From the NCBI GenBank assembly GCA_023145965.1, contig JAGLDC010000041.1, positions 1 through 40,183 of the forward strand: DNA of 40,183 nucleotides. Reading direction: 5' to 3'. The notes below the pieces were generated by a model. It ran no database searches, was not told the DNA's origin, and worked only from the letters and a program-made list of their open reading frames with translations. This DNA is from a bacterium. GTDB taxonomy: Bacteria; UBP14; UBA6098. How positions within the stretch are numbered: position 1 is the stretch's first letter; each line of letters begins with the position of its first letter. Below are positions 7,050 to 14,552 of the stretch, piece by piece. Made by a program: the position numbers and the translations under genes.

Positions 7050-7180
7050 TTCGGTTCCTATCGAATAACTAAATTGGATCAAATTAAGTTGCCTAATTGA
7101 GGATTTATGGGTTATAGGTTCTTACGGGAGATTTTGTATAAACCTTGATTACTGAGGTGGATTTGACACTCAGCGATTCT

Positions 7181-7251
7181 GTTATTTCGAGCGTAGCCAG
7201 GAATCTCTTATAATCAATGTGGGAGATTCTTGGCTACACTTTTTGAAATGA
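7181..7251. repeat. REP-like imperfect inverted repeat inside the lysis region
   Basis: GTAGCCAGGAATCTC (7193-7207) pairs with GAGATTCTTGGCTAC (7223-7237) with one G:T pair. The arms extend outward, GTTATTTCGA (7181-7190) against TTGAAATGAC (about 7242-7251). This has the look of a dispersed palindromic repeat found in intergenic spaces of environmental genomes. The remaining bases of the 7050-7283 gap show no gene. Confidence 0.6.
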
Positions 7252-7283
7252 CACTTTATGTCTAGGCGAGACACGGTTCGCTT

Positions 7284-7619
7284 CTACCTCGCCACTCCAG
7301 CTAGATTTTTCTGCATTATCTGGCTGGCGATCTCACGGTGTGCGAGAGATTTTGCATCGTCGGCATCGGGAAGGCCGCAGGCAGAGATTAGCCGATCTAC
7401 CGCTTCGTCTATCCACTCGCTCCAGTGAGCTGCAGGTGCGACAAGAAGCATCTCATCGGTGATTCGATCTGCTATCAGAGCAATCTCCTTGGCTCGGATA
7501 ATCCGCGTGGAGTTGCGATTGATCCAGGGCTTGAGGTATTTCCCGGCGAGAAAACCTATTGCAATGAACAATAAAGGGACTATCGCCTTAATGAGGATGG
7601 TTATAAGTATTTGTTCCAT
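7284..7619 (-). CDS. Small phage membrane protein, holin-like candidate
   Basis: A 111-aa protein with one N-terminal transmembrane segment (about residues 4-30, ILITILIKAIVPLLFIAIGF) followed by a short basic stretch and a soluble helical domain rich in Ala, Asp and Arg. The topology, cytoplasmic or periplasmic helical tail, and position directly upstream of a transglycosylase fit a holin or lysis-accessory protein, but I recognise no family. The start ATG is preceded by GGAGAT. It follows the 72-aa membrane protein gene by 8 bases. Confidence 0.65.
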   Translation of the reverse strand: MEQILITILIKAIVPLLFIAIGFLAGKYLKPWINRNSTRIIRAKEIALIADRITDEMLLVAPAAHWSEWIDEAVDRLISACGLPDADDAKSLAHREIASQIMQKNLAGVAR

Positions 7620-7627
7620 TTTATCTC

Positions 7628-7846
7628 CTATTTTTTTAGATTAATGTTGTTCTCAAGAATCAAATCTACTTTTGCCTCGATGCGTCCAACGGCCTCGGTT
7701 TGAGTTAAAATAATGTCGTCCATTCGGTTAATCCGGTTCGAAAGCTCGGCATAGGTTATGCCCCAGACTATTCCTATCAGGGCGATGATCACCGAGAGAC
7801 CGATTGGTGCAAGTCTCCAAAATATATTACGGTATTCGTCGGACAT
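7628..7846 (-). CDS. Short TM plus coiled-coil protein, XhlA/holin-like
   Basis: A 72-aa protein with a transmembrane segment (about 10-28, LAPIGLSVIIALIGIVWGI) and then a predicted coiled coil (residues 30-68, with SNRINRMDDIILTQTEAVGR). This order resembles haemolysin XhlA-type or spanin-like phage lysis proteins, though those often have the coiled coil first. The frame is open further upstream to 7897, but ATG 7846 is preceded by an ideal GGGGG-type RBS and avoids overlap with the previous gene. Membrane location is likely; the exact role is inferred. Confidence 0.65.
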   Translation of the reverse strand: MSDEYRNIFWRLAPIGLSVIIALIGIVWGITYAELSNRINRMDDIILTQTEAVGRIEAKVDLILENNINLKK

Positions 7847-7854
7847 GGTTCCCC

Positions 7855-8616
7855 CTAACGGGTAACATCCCAGCGAACGATGAAGCGGTTTCTCCATATG
7901 GTTATAACATCTCCTTCAGGGAAAGTTAATTGAATATCAGCAGCATAGCTTTTCGGAATAAGTGTCGTCTGCTCTTGACTTAGTTCGAGTCGTGCGTGCC
8001 CGCTAGTGCCTTCAACAATATCGAGAGTATCTACTATCACTGCAATAGAATCACTCTCGCGGGTGCGGGCAGTGAAAACAGCTTCGGCGTCGGTTATATC
8101 CACTGTATCTCCGCTTGCCCCCAGGATATAGATATCGACAGTCTTATTGTCTCCTCTATATGCAATTATTTGCCTCGAAGTTCCACCTGAGAAAGTAACT
8201 GCAAATTCATCTTCATCCATTGTTAGAAGGAAGGGAAGGATTGCCTTCGACTCCCATGAGGCTGTGCCGTGGGCGAGGGCAAGTGTTTCTGCAATCATAG
8301 ACCTAAATAAATTTGGATTAGCTGCAATAGGTATAGTAAATGCCGTGGTATCAACCAGAGAATCCTCCCAAAAGCCTGCCACGATTGCGGTTGCAAAGAT
8401 GATTGAATCGGGAAAAGCAAATGCGTAAGTTGCCGATCTTCCGATAGTATCCATAGATGTCCATCCCAAAAGAGTATCTCCTGAGGCTAATACTGCACAG
8501 AAAGCTGAATCCGCATATGCGCTTTGACCATCGGTGCCTACAAGATCGACAGTTATTGGATAAATGAAGCAAAGCGCTGCCGTTGTGATTATCAGTAAGG
8601 TTGCTAAATATTTCAT
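7855..8616 (-). CDS. Secreted phage-cassette protein with BppU-N-like C-terminal domain
   Basis: A 253-aa protein that starts with a Sec signal peptide (MKYLATLLIITTAALCFIYP, probable cleavage near residue 35). The C-terminal 100 residues contain a beta-rich domain with GDTVDITDAEAVFTART early and YAADIQLTFPEGDVITIWR near the end. These resemble the N-terminal domain of phage baseplate upper proteins (BppU_N/DUF2479-like), where a final 'dG...T...g.f.v..DvTr' motif is common; here it ends RFIVRWDVTR. A signal peptide on a particle component is unexpected. ATG 8616 is chosen for its GGAAGGAG RBS and overlaps the previous gene's stop by 4 bases. Confidence 0.7.
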   Translation of the reverse strand: MKYLATLLIITTAALCFIYPITVDLVGTDGQSAYADSAFCAVLASGDTLLGWTSMDTIGRSATYAFAFPDSIIFATAIVAGFWEDSLVDTTAFTIPIAANPNLFRSMIAETLALAHGTASWESKAILPFLLTMDEDEFAVTFSGGTSRQIIAYRGDNKTVDIYILGASGDTVDITDAEAVFTARTRESDSIAVIVDTLDIVEGTSGHARLELSQEQTTLIPKSYAADIQLTFPEGDVITIWRNRFIVRWDVTR

Positions 8617-9878
8617 CGTAATCTCCTTCCGGGAGCAATAATCCCCCATTTTAAAGCGACATGTGAAGCACCCGATTCCGGCCATGAGACTTCTGTATTG
8701 TATGGACTTCGCCAACCTATAACAGGAATTCCAGATTCGCTTCGGAACCACTTTCCTCGATTGTCCCATAGGGGAGCCGTTAGGCCGTAGGCTGTATTTA
8801 TACCGATCAACCTCGCACTATCTGCCTGAGCGACTTTGAGCGAATCTAACTCCGGATCGAATGACCAATAGTTTATTGGCATTCCAAGGTTGGTGGTTTC
8901 TGTTTCGCAATTAAATAGGATAAGGCCATCAGTTTGAATGAAATCGCAAGAATTGATAGCCTTCCCTGCATTTGAAATTATACAGTTTAGTAATTTTACT
9001 GCACCTCTATTGCCGCTCATGTTGATTGGATTCTCGACTGAATCGAAGGTGCAATTTGTAAATTGCACAAAAGGATTATTAGTCGAATAATAACTTGTGG
9101 TGATACCGAGTTGCGAACCAGTAAAAAGGCACTTATTGAACACATAGGACTGAGAAGGATACCGATATGCTAAAACAGCAATTGAATCGACGTAAAACGC
9201 ATCCTCATCGAAGAAACCCGCTATACCGCTATAACCACAGATACCGCCATAACCATAATACTCATTCTGAGAAGATATAAAAATGCCTGCTTCGAGTCCC
9301 TTAATGCAATAGTCGGTTTCTGCGGTCAAAATGGTATTAGAAACCCGTGCAAAGCTTGCGTTTAGATAAAGACAGAATTTTCCTGAATTTAGATAGCAAT
9401 CCTCGATAAGAAGCTGTGATGTTATGGCATATATTCCAACATCGAACGTTGAAAGCGAACAAGACTGAAACTTCGCGCTTCCCTTATCGCCCAGCGTAAT
9501 ACAATTCGCGGGGCTATTTATAATTTTGCCGTCGATTATGGTAACGAAGGCCTCGCCAATATTACCGCAATAGCTTCCGATTTGAATACAATTTCTTGTC
9601 GAATCCCCATCGATTGTCCACTTTGTGCTGTCAGGCCAAGCGAAAAGGAAGCATCCTTCGTGAATATTATTTGATAGACTGAATGTTTCGTTGAAAACTC
9701 CACAAGCAAAAGCGGTATCGTTTCCGCTCATTGCAACTGTAGCAGCGCCAAGTGTCGCGAAAGCTGAATCTGGGGAATTCCCTGGCCACGCGTCGTTGCC
9801 GAGAGATGAATGAATCCAGTATTGCCCTGGAATCAGTGCTGTAACCAGCAAAAAGAGAGCAAGGATTATTTTACCCAT
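8613..9878 (-). CDS. Secreted right-handed beta-helix protein
   Basis: A 421-aa protein with a Sec signal peptide (MGKIILALFLLVTALIPG) followed by a DUF1565-like opening (HSSLGNDAWPGNSPDSAFAT) that is typical of surface beta-helix proteins. Residues about 90-330 contain many pectate-lyase-type rungs, with repeated short patterns such as FTNCTFDS, IEDCYLNS and LLNCIIS. The family includes polysaccharide lyases, adhesins and phage tailspikes, so carbohydrate binding or cleavage is plausible, but I see no clear catalytic set. It lies within the phage cassette and overlaps both neighbours (13 and 4 bases), so it is translated as part of it. RBS GGAGAGG precedes the ATG. Confidence 0.78.
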   Translation of the reverse strand: MGKIILALFLLVTALIPGQYWIHSSLGNDAWPGNSPDSAFATLGAATVAMSGNDTAFACGVFNETFSLSNNIHEGCFLFAWPDSTKWTIDGDSTRNCIQIGSYCGNIGEAFVTIIDGKIINSPANCITLGDKGSAKFQSCSLSTFDVGIYAITSQLLIEDCYLNSGKFCLYLNASFARVSNTILTAETDYCIKGLEAGIFISSQNEYYGYGGICGYSGIAGFFDEDAFYVDSIAVLAYRYPSQSYVFNKCLFTGSQLGITTSYYSTNNPFVQFTNCTFDSVENPINMSGNRGAVKLLNCIISNAGKAINSCDFIQTDGLILFNCETETTNLGMPINYWSFDPELDSLKVAQADSARLIGINTAYGLTAPLWDNRGKWFRSESGIPVIGWRSPYNTEVSWPESGASHVALKWGIIAPGRRLR

Positions 9879-10174
9879 TTAAACCACCTCTCCAATTCAG
9901 AACAAAACGCAAAAAACCTTCGCGTTGAATCCGGCGGCACACAATAGCCAATTTCTTGTAGAAGTATTGTATCGCTTTCAGCAAGGTAGATTATTCCCGC
10001 AGATCTGATTAAACCATTTGCGGAAGTATCTTCCTCGATAACAACAGTCGAATCTACAACCGATATACCTGTCGAGTCGGGAGCGATAAGTGTATGTGCA
10101 GAATCGGCTGACACTTCAACCCAAGCTGCAAATCCTGCAAGCGAGATTAGCATCATTATTTCTAGGAATTTCAT
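9866..10174 (-). CDS. Small secreted phage-cassette protein of unknown function
   Basis: A 102-aa protein beginning with a probable signal peptide (MKFLEIMMLISLAGFAAWVE, cleavage near 24). The mature part is acidic and rich in Ser, Thr, Asp and Val (for example DSTGISVVDSTVVIEEDTS), which suggests an extended or beta structure, and ends in an aromatic/basic helix (FCSELERWFKWVK). I recognise no family. It overlaps the beta-helix gene by 13 bases and lies 8 bases after the 153-aa gene, so it is tightly tied to the operon. AGGAG precedes the ATG. Confidence 0.65.
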   Translation of the reverse strand: MKFLEIMMLISLAGFAAWVEVSADSAHTLIAPDSTGISVVDSTVVIEEDTSANGLIRSAGIIYLAESDTILLQEIGYCVPPDSTRRFFAFCSELERWFKWVK

Positions 10175-10182
10175 ACTATCTC

Positions 10183-10644
10183 CTAACTAGCATCGGTTGT
10201 GATGTTGAATGCTATGTAAAAACCCTCTACAGGGCGTTCGATTCCAAGCCACGAAGCCAAGTAAGCGCCATCGGGCAAGGTTTCAACCTCGGCCGATTCA
10301 GTAAAACCGGGGAAAAGGTCGCCGAATTCAATATTCGAAAGTTCGAAATTATCGAATTCTTCTTTGAATTTTTCAACCACGGCTAATTTGATTTCTGCGA
10401 GGTTCTCTTGCGGATTGCGTCCTCTAAAGAGAATTACAGTTAAACCCTCACAAAAATTCTCTTGCAAGCCCAATTCCGCTGAAACAAGGCCAGTCATCGC
10501 GATTGGGTATTCGCCTGCGGCTATTTCTCTGATCCGCTTGAATCCGCGAACGGAATTCCGAAGCAATAGCTTATGTTCTTCCTGAAGTTTGGCAAACGAT
10601 GCGACAATTGAGTCGATCGCGCTATCGAAAGTCGTTTTTCCCAT
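10183..10644 (-). CDS. Phage head-completion or tail-terminator-like protein
   Basis: A 153-aa soluble protein with alpha/beta character. Residues 1-45 are helical, with LQEEHKLLLRNSVRGFKRIR, and 45-153 contain strands (GLTVILFRGRN, FYIAFNIT) that fit a minor tail or neck completion fold. The family is not certain. Position two genes after the major capsid protein is that of a completion/tail-terminator protein in many phages. RBS AGAGGA precedes ATG. If the cassette truly lacks a tail, this protein would close the portal vertex instead. Confidence 0.6.
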   Translation of the reverse strand: MGKTTFDSAIDSIVASFAKLQEEHKLLLRNSVRGFKRIREIAAGEYPIAMTGLVSAELGLQENFCEGLTVILFRGRNPQENLAEIKLAVVEKFKEEFDNFELSNIEFGDLFPGFTESAEVETLPDGAYLASWLGIERPVEGFYIAFNITTDAS

Positions 10645-10676
10645 GCTTTTCCTCTTTTCTTAATTGCTTTTATTAA

Positions 10677-11048
10677 TCATCTAATTAACACAACGCCCGA
10701 TTTCTCCAAACCCTCGAATTCTATAGCAGGTAATGCGGTTTGGATAGCACTCTCGAATTTATTTGAATACTGGGTTGCCTTAAGTGCATATATACCTCCG
10801 CCGGTCGAATTAGCATTGAAAACAAGGTGTAGATTAAGGAAAATCGCCGGTTCTCGGAGAACTTCCGGGTTTTTAATTAAAGATAGTATCTCACCATCAT
10901 ACAGTTCGTTATAGGCCTTGCGTATTCGAGAAGCAAGGATACCTTTCACTGCTGTTCGGTTATCGATTCTATCAAGAGATTCGAGCGATTCCGATTCGAA
11001 ATCGTATAGATCGTTGATGTCAAATAATACATTTGTTTCCCAATTCAT
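10677..11048 (-). CDS. Phage head-tail connector-like protein
   Basis: A 123-aa acidic, helical protein directly after the capsid gene. Its features, an N-terminal acidic segment, a central helix (VKGILASRIRKAYNELYDG), AIFLNLHLVFNAN, and a hydrophobic C-terminus, are similar in size and order to gp6/gp15-type connector proteins, but no motif is decisive. RBS AGGAGACATC precedes ATG 11048. It probably binds the portal in the assembled head. Confidence 0.55.
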   Translation of the reverse strand: MNWETNVLFDINDLYDFESESLESLDRIDNRTAVKGILASRIRKAYNELYDGEILSLIKNPEVLREPAIFLNLHLVFNANSTGGGIYALKATQYSNKFESAIQTALPAIEFEGLEKSGVVLIR

Positions 11049-11106
11049 GATGTCTCCTGATTTGTTATGGCCATCGATCGATTTTTTGCGTCTCTGGAGG
11101 GTAATT

Positions 11107-11148
11107 TTTCGGGGGGCATGAAATGCAATCTTTCCTCGCCCCCCGAAA
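11107..11148. repeat. G6/C6 hairpin downstream of the capsid gene
   Basis: TTTCGGGGGGC (11107-11117) pairs exactly with GCCCCCCGAAA (11138-11148) over a 20-base loop. No T-run follows in either direction. It lies in the 223-base gap between the capsid and connector genes, which otherwise shows no gene, and may stabilise or process the capsid mRNA. Confidence 0.6.
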
Positions 11149-11271
11149 TCATCGGTGTGCTAGATTTAGATTTTTTATAAATATTGTCTCTATTTCCAGC
11201 TCACCGTTAGGCTGTGAATTTATAACAGCTCTCAGCGCCCATGAAGAGCGCATTTAATCGAAGTGAATACA

Positions 11272-12405
11272 CTAACTCGTTGCAAGGTTCTTTATGAGGC
11301 CGTGTGCATAAAGAGCATTGTGAACCTCTAGTGTGTATTCGCCTATTATTCTTCTTGCGATGTAGTCCGCAGCCTCAGAAGGGGTTGCGGGAAGATCACT
11401 AAAGGCGCGGTCACGCATGGGAACAAGAGCAAGTTTTGTTGAATCTAGAAGTGCAATCTTATCTTGAGGGAAAGCGGTATCTATGATGATACGCTCCACC
11501 ATACCAAGCGGAAGATCGCCAACAAATTCATAAACAGCTCCACCTGTGCGCTCATCTGACCAGGTTGTCCTAACAGTAGGTGTCGAACCCGAGGCAGTGT
11601 TGAAAGCCGAGATAGCGCGTGCCTGAAAGGTATTGCAGACCAGTATATTAGGTCTTCCACCATCGGCAGCGATCTTTTCAATGAGATCGTTGAGATCGTC
11701 TGCGCTAATGGCTCCAGCCTCGGCATCGATTACATTTCCATCAGCTTTATCGAGGAAATAGAGTAATCCACCCATGGTTCTCGGAATCGAAGCGTCGGAT
11801 GTATTAACGTATCTCCTGCCATAGATAACTGCCGCATTCATCTCGATCTGTAGCAATTCTAGGTGATGTTTAATGTGAAAGTCCACAAGGTCCTCTATAG
11901 CAAGGTGTTCAGAAGCTACAGCAGATTTAGAGACCTTAGCCGTGCGGTCGAAAATCTGTGAATAGTTAAATTCTGAAGATGGTTCGGTAACCGCGTCATA
12001 GCCAGGATCGCTTCCTTCTGAACGCGGCCGCGAGATGACCCTAACTACCGTATCGTCATCCATACCAACAGCGCTGGTTCCACCGTATGCTCGGGATACG
12101 GTGAGAGTCGCGCCATCAATAGATGTTACACGGATGATCTCATCGTAATTGTCGAAAGCGAGAATATCTCCAGCAGCAAACTTCGAGCCGGTATCGACAT
12201 CGATCTCAGTGTCGGTTGAGAGAATTGCGCCATCCAAGACATCGATGGTCGGTTCGATAACATCCTCGAGCCATTCGTGTTTGTAGTTTTTGCTTTTCCC
12301 TCGAATCGGAATTATCGAGAGTAAGTTGTGTTGTCCTTTAGATAGAATCTCGAAAGTTTCACCTAAGTCGCGTTTAAGATTCGAGAAATCGTAAGATGTT
12401 TCCAT
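11272..12405 (-). CDS. Major capsid protein, SU10-like HK97 fold
   Basis: A 377-aa protein resembling the SU10_MCP family, an HK97-fold shell protein. Recognisable points are an N-terminal LKRDLGETFEILSK helix region, a beta-rich insert with GSKFAAGDILAFDN and VTVSRAYGG-like strands (about 70-120), TAKVSKSAVASEHLA (about 160), the spine helix with IEMNAAVIYGRRYVN, and the RTMGGLLYFLDK segment. It has no obvious N-terminal delta domain, consistent with the separate scaffold gene upstream. ATG 12405 is preferred over 12456 because AAAGGA precedes it. The gene is bracketed by G-rich hairpins at 11107-11148 and 12461-12491. Confidence 0.82.
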   Translation of the reverse strand: METSYDFSNLKRDLGETFEILSKGQHNLLSIIPIRGKSKNYKHEWLEDVIEPTIDVLDGAILSTDTEIDVDTGSKFAAGDILAFDNYDEIIRVTSIDGATLTVSRAYGGTSAVGMDDDTVVRVISRPRSEGSDPGYDAVTEPSSEFNYSQIFDRTAKVSKSAVASEHLAIEDLVDFHIKHHLELLQIEMNAAVIYGRRYVNTSDASIPRTMGGLLYFLDKADGNVIDAEAGAISADDLNDLIEKIAADGGRPNILVCNTFQARAISAFNTASGSTPTVRTTWSDERTGGAVYEFVGDLPLGMVERIIIDTAFPQDKIALLDSTKLALVPMRDRAFSDLPATPSEAADYIARRIIGEYTLEVHNALYAHGLIKNLATS

Positions 12406-12460
12406 TGTGTTTCCTTTCTTTTTGTTGGTTTTTAATTCATCATCGTTAAGCTTCATTCTC

Positions 12461-12491
12461 GGGGGGCGTCAGAATTTTCGTGACGCCTCCC
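12461..12491. repeat. G6 hairpin upstream of the capsid gene
   Basis: GGGGGGCGTCA (12461-12471) pairs with TGACGCCTCCC (12481-12491) with one G:T pair and a 9-base loop. The 16 bases GGGGGCGTCAGAATTT (12462-12477) recur exactly at 27342-27357, at the edge of the large branched element there. It separates scaffold and capsid cistrons. Confidence 0.65.
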
Positions 12492-12503
12492 TTAGCTTTC
12501 ACA

Positions 12504-12992
12504 TTAGCGTAAGGCTTTCAGCATGCTTAATGTATCACCAGCGGCCCTAGCAAGAGTCAATTCATCGCCCTTTGAGCGCGAGAATCCTGCATTATCGACC
12601 CTTGGTGGTGGTAACATTTCTTGGAACAGCTCAGGAAAACCATCCTTAAGCTGTGATATTACATCGATCGCAATCTTCGATGGATCTTCATCGGATTCGT
12701 CGAATTGAGCTATCTTAAAAGCAGCATCTAGTCTTTCGGGGCGAATATTCGCCCGCATTGCCTCGATACAGAAATTATCTCGAAGGCGTAGGTTTTCGAG
12801 TTCGGCGATCTTCGTCGATAGGTTTTCTTGTTCGGATTCCATCTTGGTTGTTTCTTCGAGTTTTTCTCTATATTCCCTTGCTTCTGCGTTAGCTTTTCGT
12901 TTAGCTATGATGAGTTTTTTTATGTCTTCAGGGTTAGCCTGCAATTGCTCGACAAGCGCATCATCATTGATTGTGTTGGTATTATCGTTCAT
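12504..12992 (-). CDS. Phage scaffolding protein
   Basis: A 162-aa, highly charged, helical protein with a long predicted coiled coil (about residues 25-75, AKRKANAEAREYREKLEETT and onward) and a disordered-to-helical C-terminus ending in TLSMLKALR. This resembles minor structural GP20/scaffold proteins, which guide capsid assembly and then leave. Position between portal and major capsid genes is the standard one. The start is preceded by AGAGGT, and its upstream neighbour, portal, ends 4 bases away. Confidence 0.8.
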   Translation of the reverse strand: MNDNTNTINDDALVEQLQANPEDIKKLIIAKRKANAEAREYREKLEETTKMESEQENLSTKIAELENLRLRDNFCIEAMRANIRPERLDAAFKIAQFDESDEDPSKIAIDVISQLKDGFPELFQEMLPPPRVDNAGFSRSKGDELTLARAAGDTLSMLKALR

Positions 12993-12996
12993 AGTT

Positions 12997-14403
12997 TTAC
13001 CTCTTTGCTAAGGATTTGGTTTCATTGTGGTTTTCCAACCAGAAGGCGTTATCTCGGTATTTTGCCTCGGCCTCTTCTCGTGTCATCTGGAAACGTATCA
13101 TCATGTAATCGATCGGTGTGGCCATGCCATTTTCTATAAGGAATTTCCATTCGGCGGTTTCATCTTCGGTGGACTGAGGAAGCCTGACCTCGTGAACTGT
13201 CACCGAGAGGCCGGTCTGTGGTCGAAAAAGAATTCCCTTAAAGGGGTGAGCATTAGGAAGAGAATTTGCATGTGTATTCCAAACCTTCTTAATCACCCTG
13301 AAAAGCAACTCTTCAGAATCCTCGTAAAATGGCACCGCATTTTGCCTATCCTCGAAAAGCGCGAGGTTTTCCATTACCAATGCAAAACCGCTCTTTTGGC
13401 TTCCGCTTATGGAATAATTCGCCGAACTTATGTGATACGTATTTGAAAGCCGCATAATCGCCTCGCGTATTGCTCCGAGACACTCTGTTATTGCGGGATT
13501 CGGTGAGACGAATTTGAAATCCGGTGCCCCTCCGCCAACATGGCTTAGAGGAATTGATATTGGTTTTCCGGGCGCAACTACTATTTTTTCCTTGCCGTCA
13601 TAACCTATAAGCACTGGCACACTGAATGACTGCATTTTGATAAGATGATTCAACTGAACGAGCTTAAGGTTGATAGCATCCTGCACAATTGTCAAATCCT
13701 CGCCGGCATCGACAAAATAACTCGAGAGCGGCAGGGTCTCTGCGAAACGCACGAAGGGTAATTCCCCGTAAGGATTGACGTTATCAGGATTCTCCTGTAT
13801 GCGGAGGATAACACCATCAGCGGTGAAGCGGCGATAACTCGAGCTGTCCCAATAATGATAGACGAGTGCGTCCGGCGCGAGTGTCTCTGTGCGCGGGCGG
13901 CTATATATAATCGCCTCTGCCTCGGTTGGGTCTTCGGGATCTTGAATAACATCTATTTGATCCGGCGTGAGGACATCGAGACGAATACACTTATTGCGAA
14001 AAGAGGGTTTTACCAAAACAGTCCGACAAAGTTTCACCATGCGATGAACTGTTTTTATCGTTGCGTCGTAATTTGAGTTAGACATAAGCCAATCCCATAA
14101 GGCTTTTTCTTCAGGTAAAACATCGCCTTCGGTGCTTACAAGCATCCGTGAAGCACCGCTTCTATATACCAGAGCGGTTCCATCGACTATTGTTTTGATC
14201 ACATTAACAAATTCTGGTTCGAGAGCTAACATAGAAGCATCACTATATTTTTCCTTGAGAAGCTCTAGCAAATAGGGTATCTGACGGTCGTTATAGTAGT
14301 CTATCCGTTTGGCCATCTCGCTTTTAAAGCTCCTGCGGACTGCTAGTTTTGCCGAGAGAAGGATTCTCTCTACCCATTCTTCGGCACGCGATTTTGGAAA
14401 CAT
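12997..14403 (-). CDS. Phage portal protein (SPP1 gp6-like)
   Basis: A 468-aa portal-family protein. Recognisable are the N-terminal AKRIDYYNDRQIPYLLELL segment, the PEFVNVIKTIVDGTALVYRS strand/helix, the clip-to-wing region VLTPDQIDVIQDPEDP, NPYGELPFVRFAE (near 225), the long stem helix with DLTIVQDAINLKLVQLNHLI, and a C-terminal EDETAEWKFLIENGMATPID helix region. It forms the dodecameric ring through which DNA is packaged and contacts the terminase. Length is normal for the family. AAAGGAGAACC gives a very strong RBS. Confidence 0.88.
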   Translation of the reverse strand: MFPKSRAEEWVERILLSAKLAVRRSFKSEMAKRIDYYNDRQIPYLLELLKEKYSDASMLALEPEFVNVIKTIVDGTALVYRSGASRMLVSTEGDVLPEEKALWDWLMSNSNYDATIKTVHRMVKLCRTVLVKPSFRNKCIRLDVLTPDQIDVIQDPEDPTEAEAIIYSRPRTETLAPDALVYHYWDSSSYRRFTADGVILRIQENPDNVNPYGELPFVRFAETLPLSSYFVDAGEDLTIVQDAINLKLVQLNHLIKMQSFSVPVLIGYDGKEKIVVAPGKPISIPLSHVGGGAPDFKFVSPNPAITECLGAIREAIMRLSNTYHISSANYSISGSQKSGFALVMENLALFEDRQNAVPFYEDSEELLFRVIKKVWNTHANSLPNAHPFKGILFRPQTGLSVTVHEVRLPQSTEDETAEWKFLIENGMATPIDYMMIRFQMTREEAEAKYRDNAFWLENHNETKSLAKR

Positions 14404-14552
14404 GGTTCTCCTTTCGTTCGATTTATCGATTTTCTAATATTCTATAAAAACAAAGGATCAACCGTTGGTTGACCCTCATTGTTGATTCCAAATTTTATGG
14501 AAAAATGTTAGGCGAATATCGGGGTGGAACAGCCCCCCCTTTTCAATATTTT

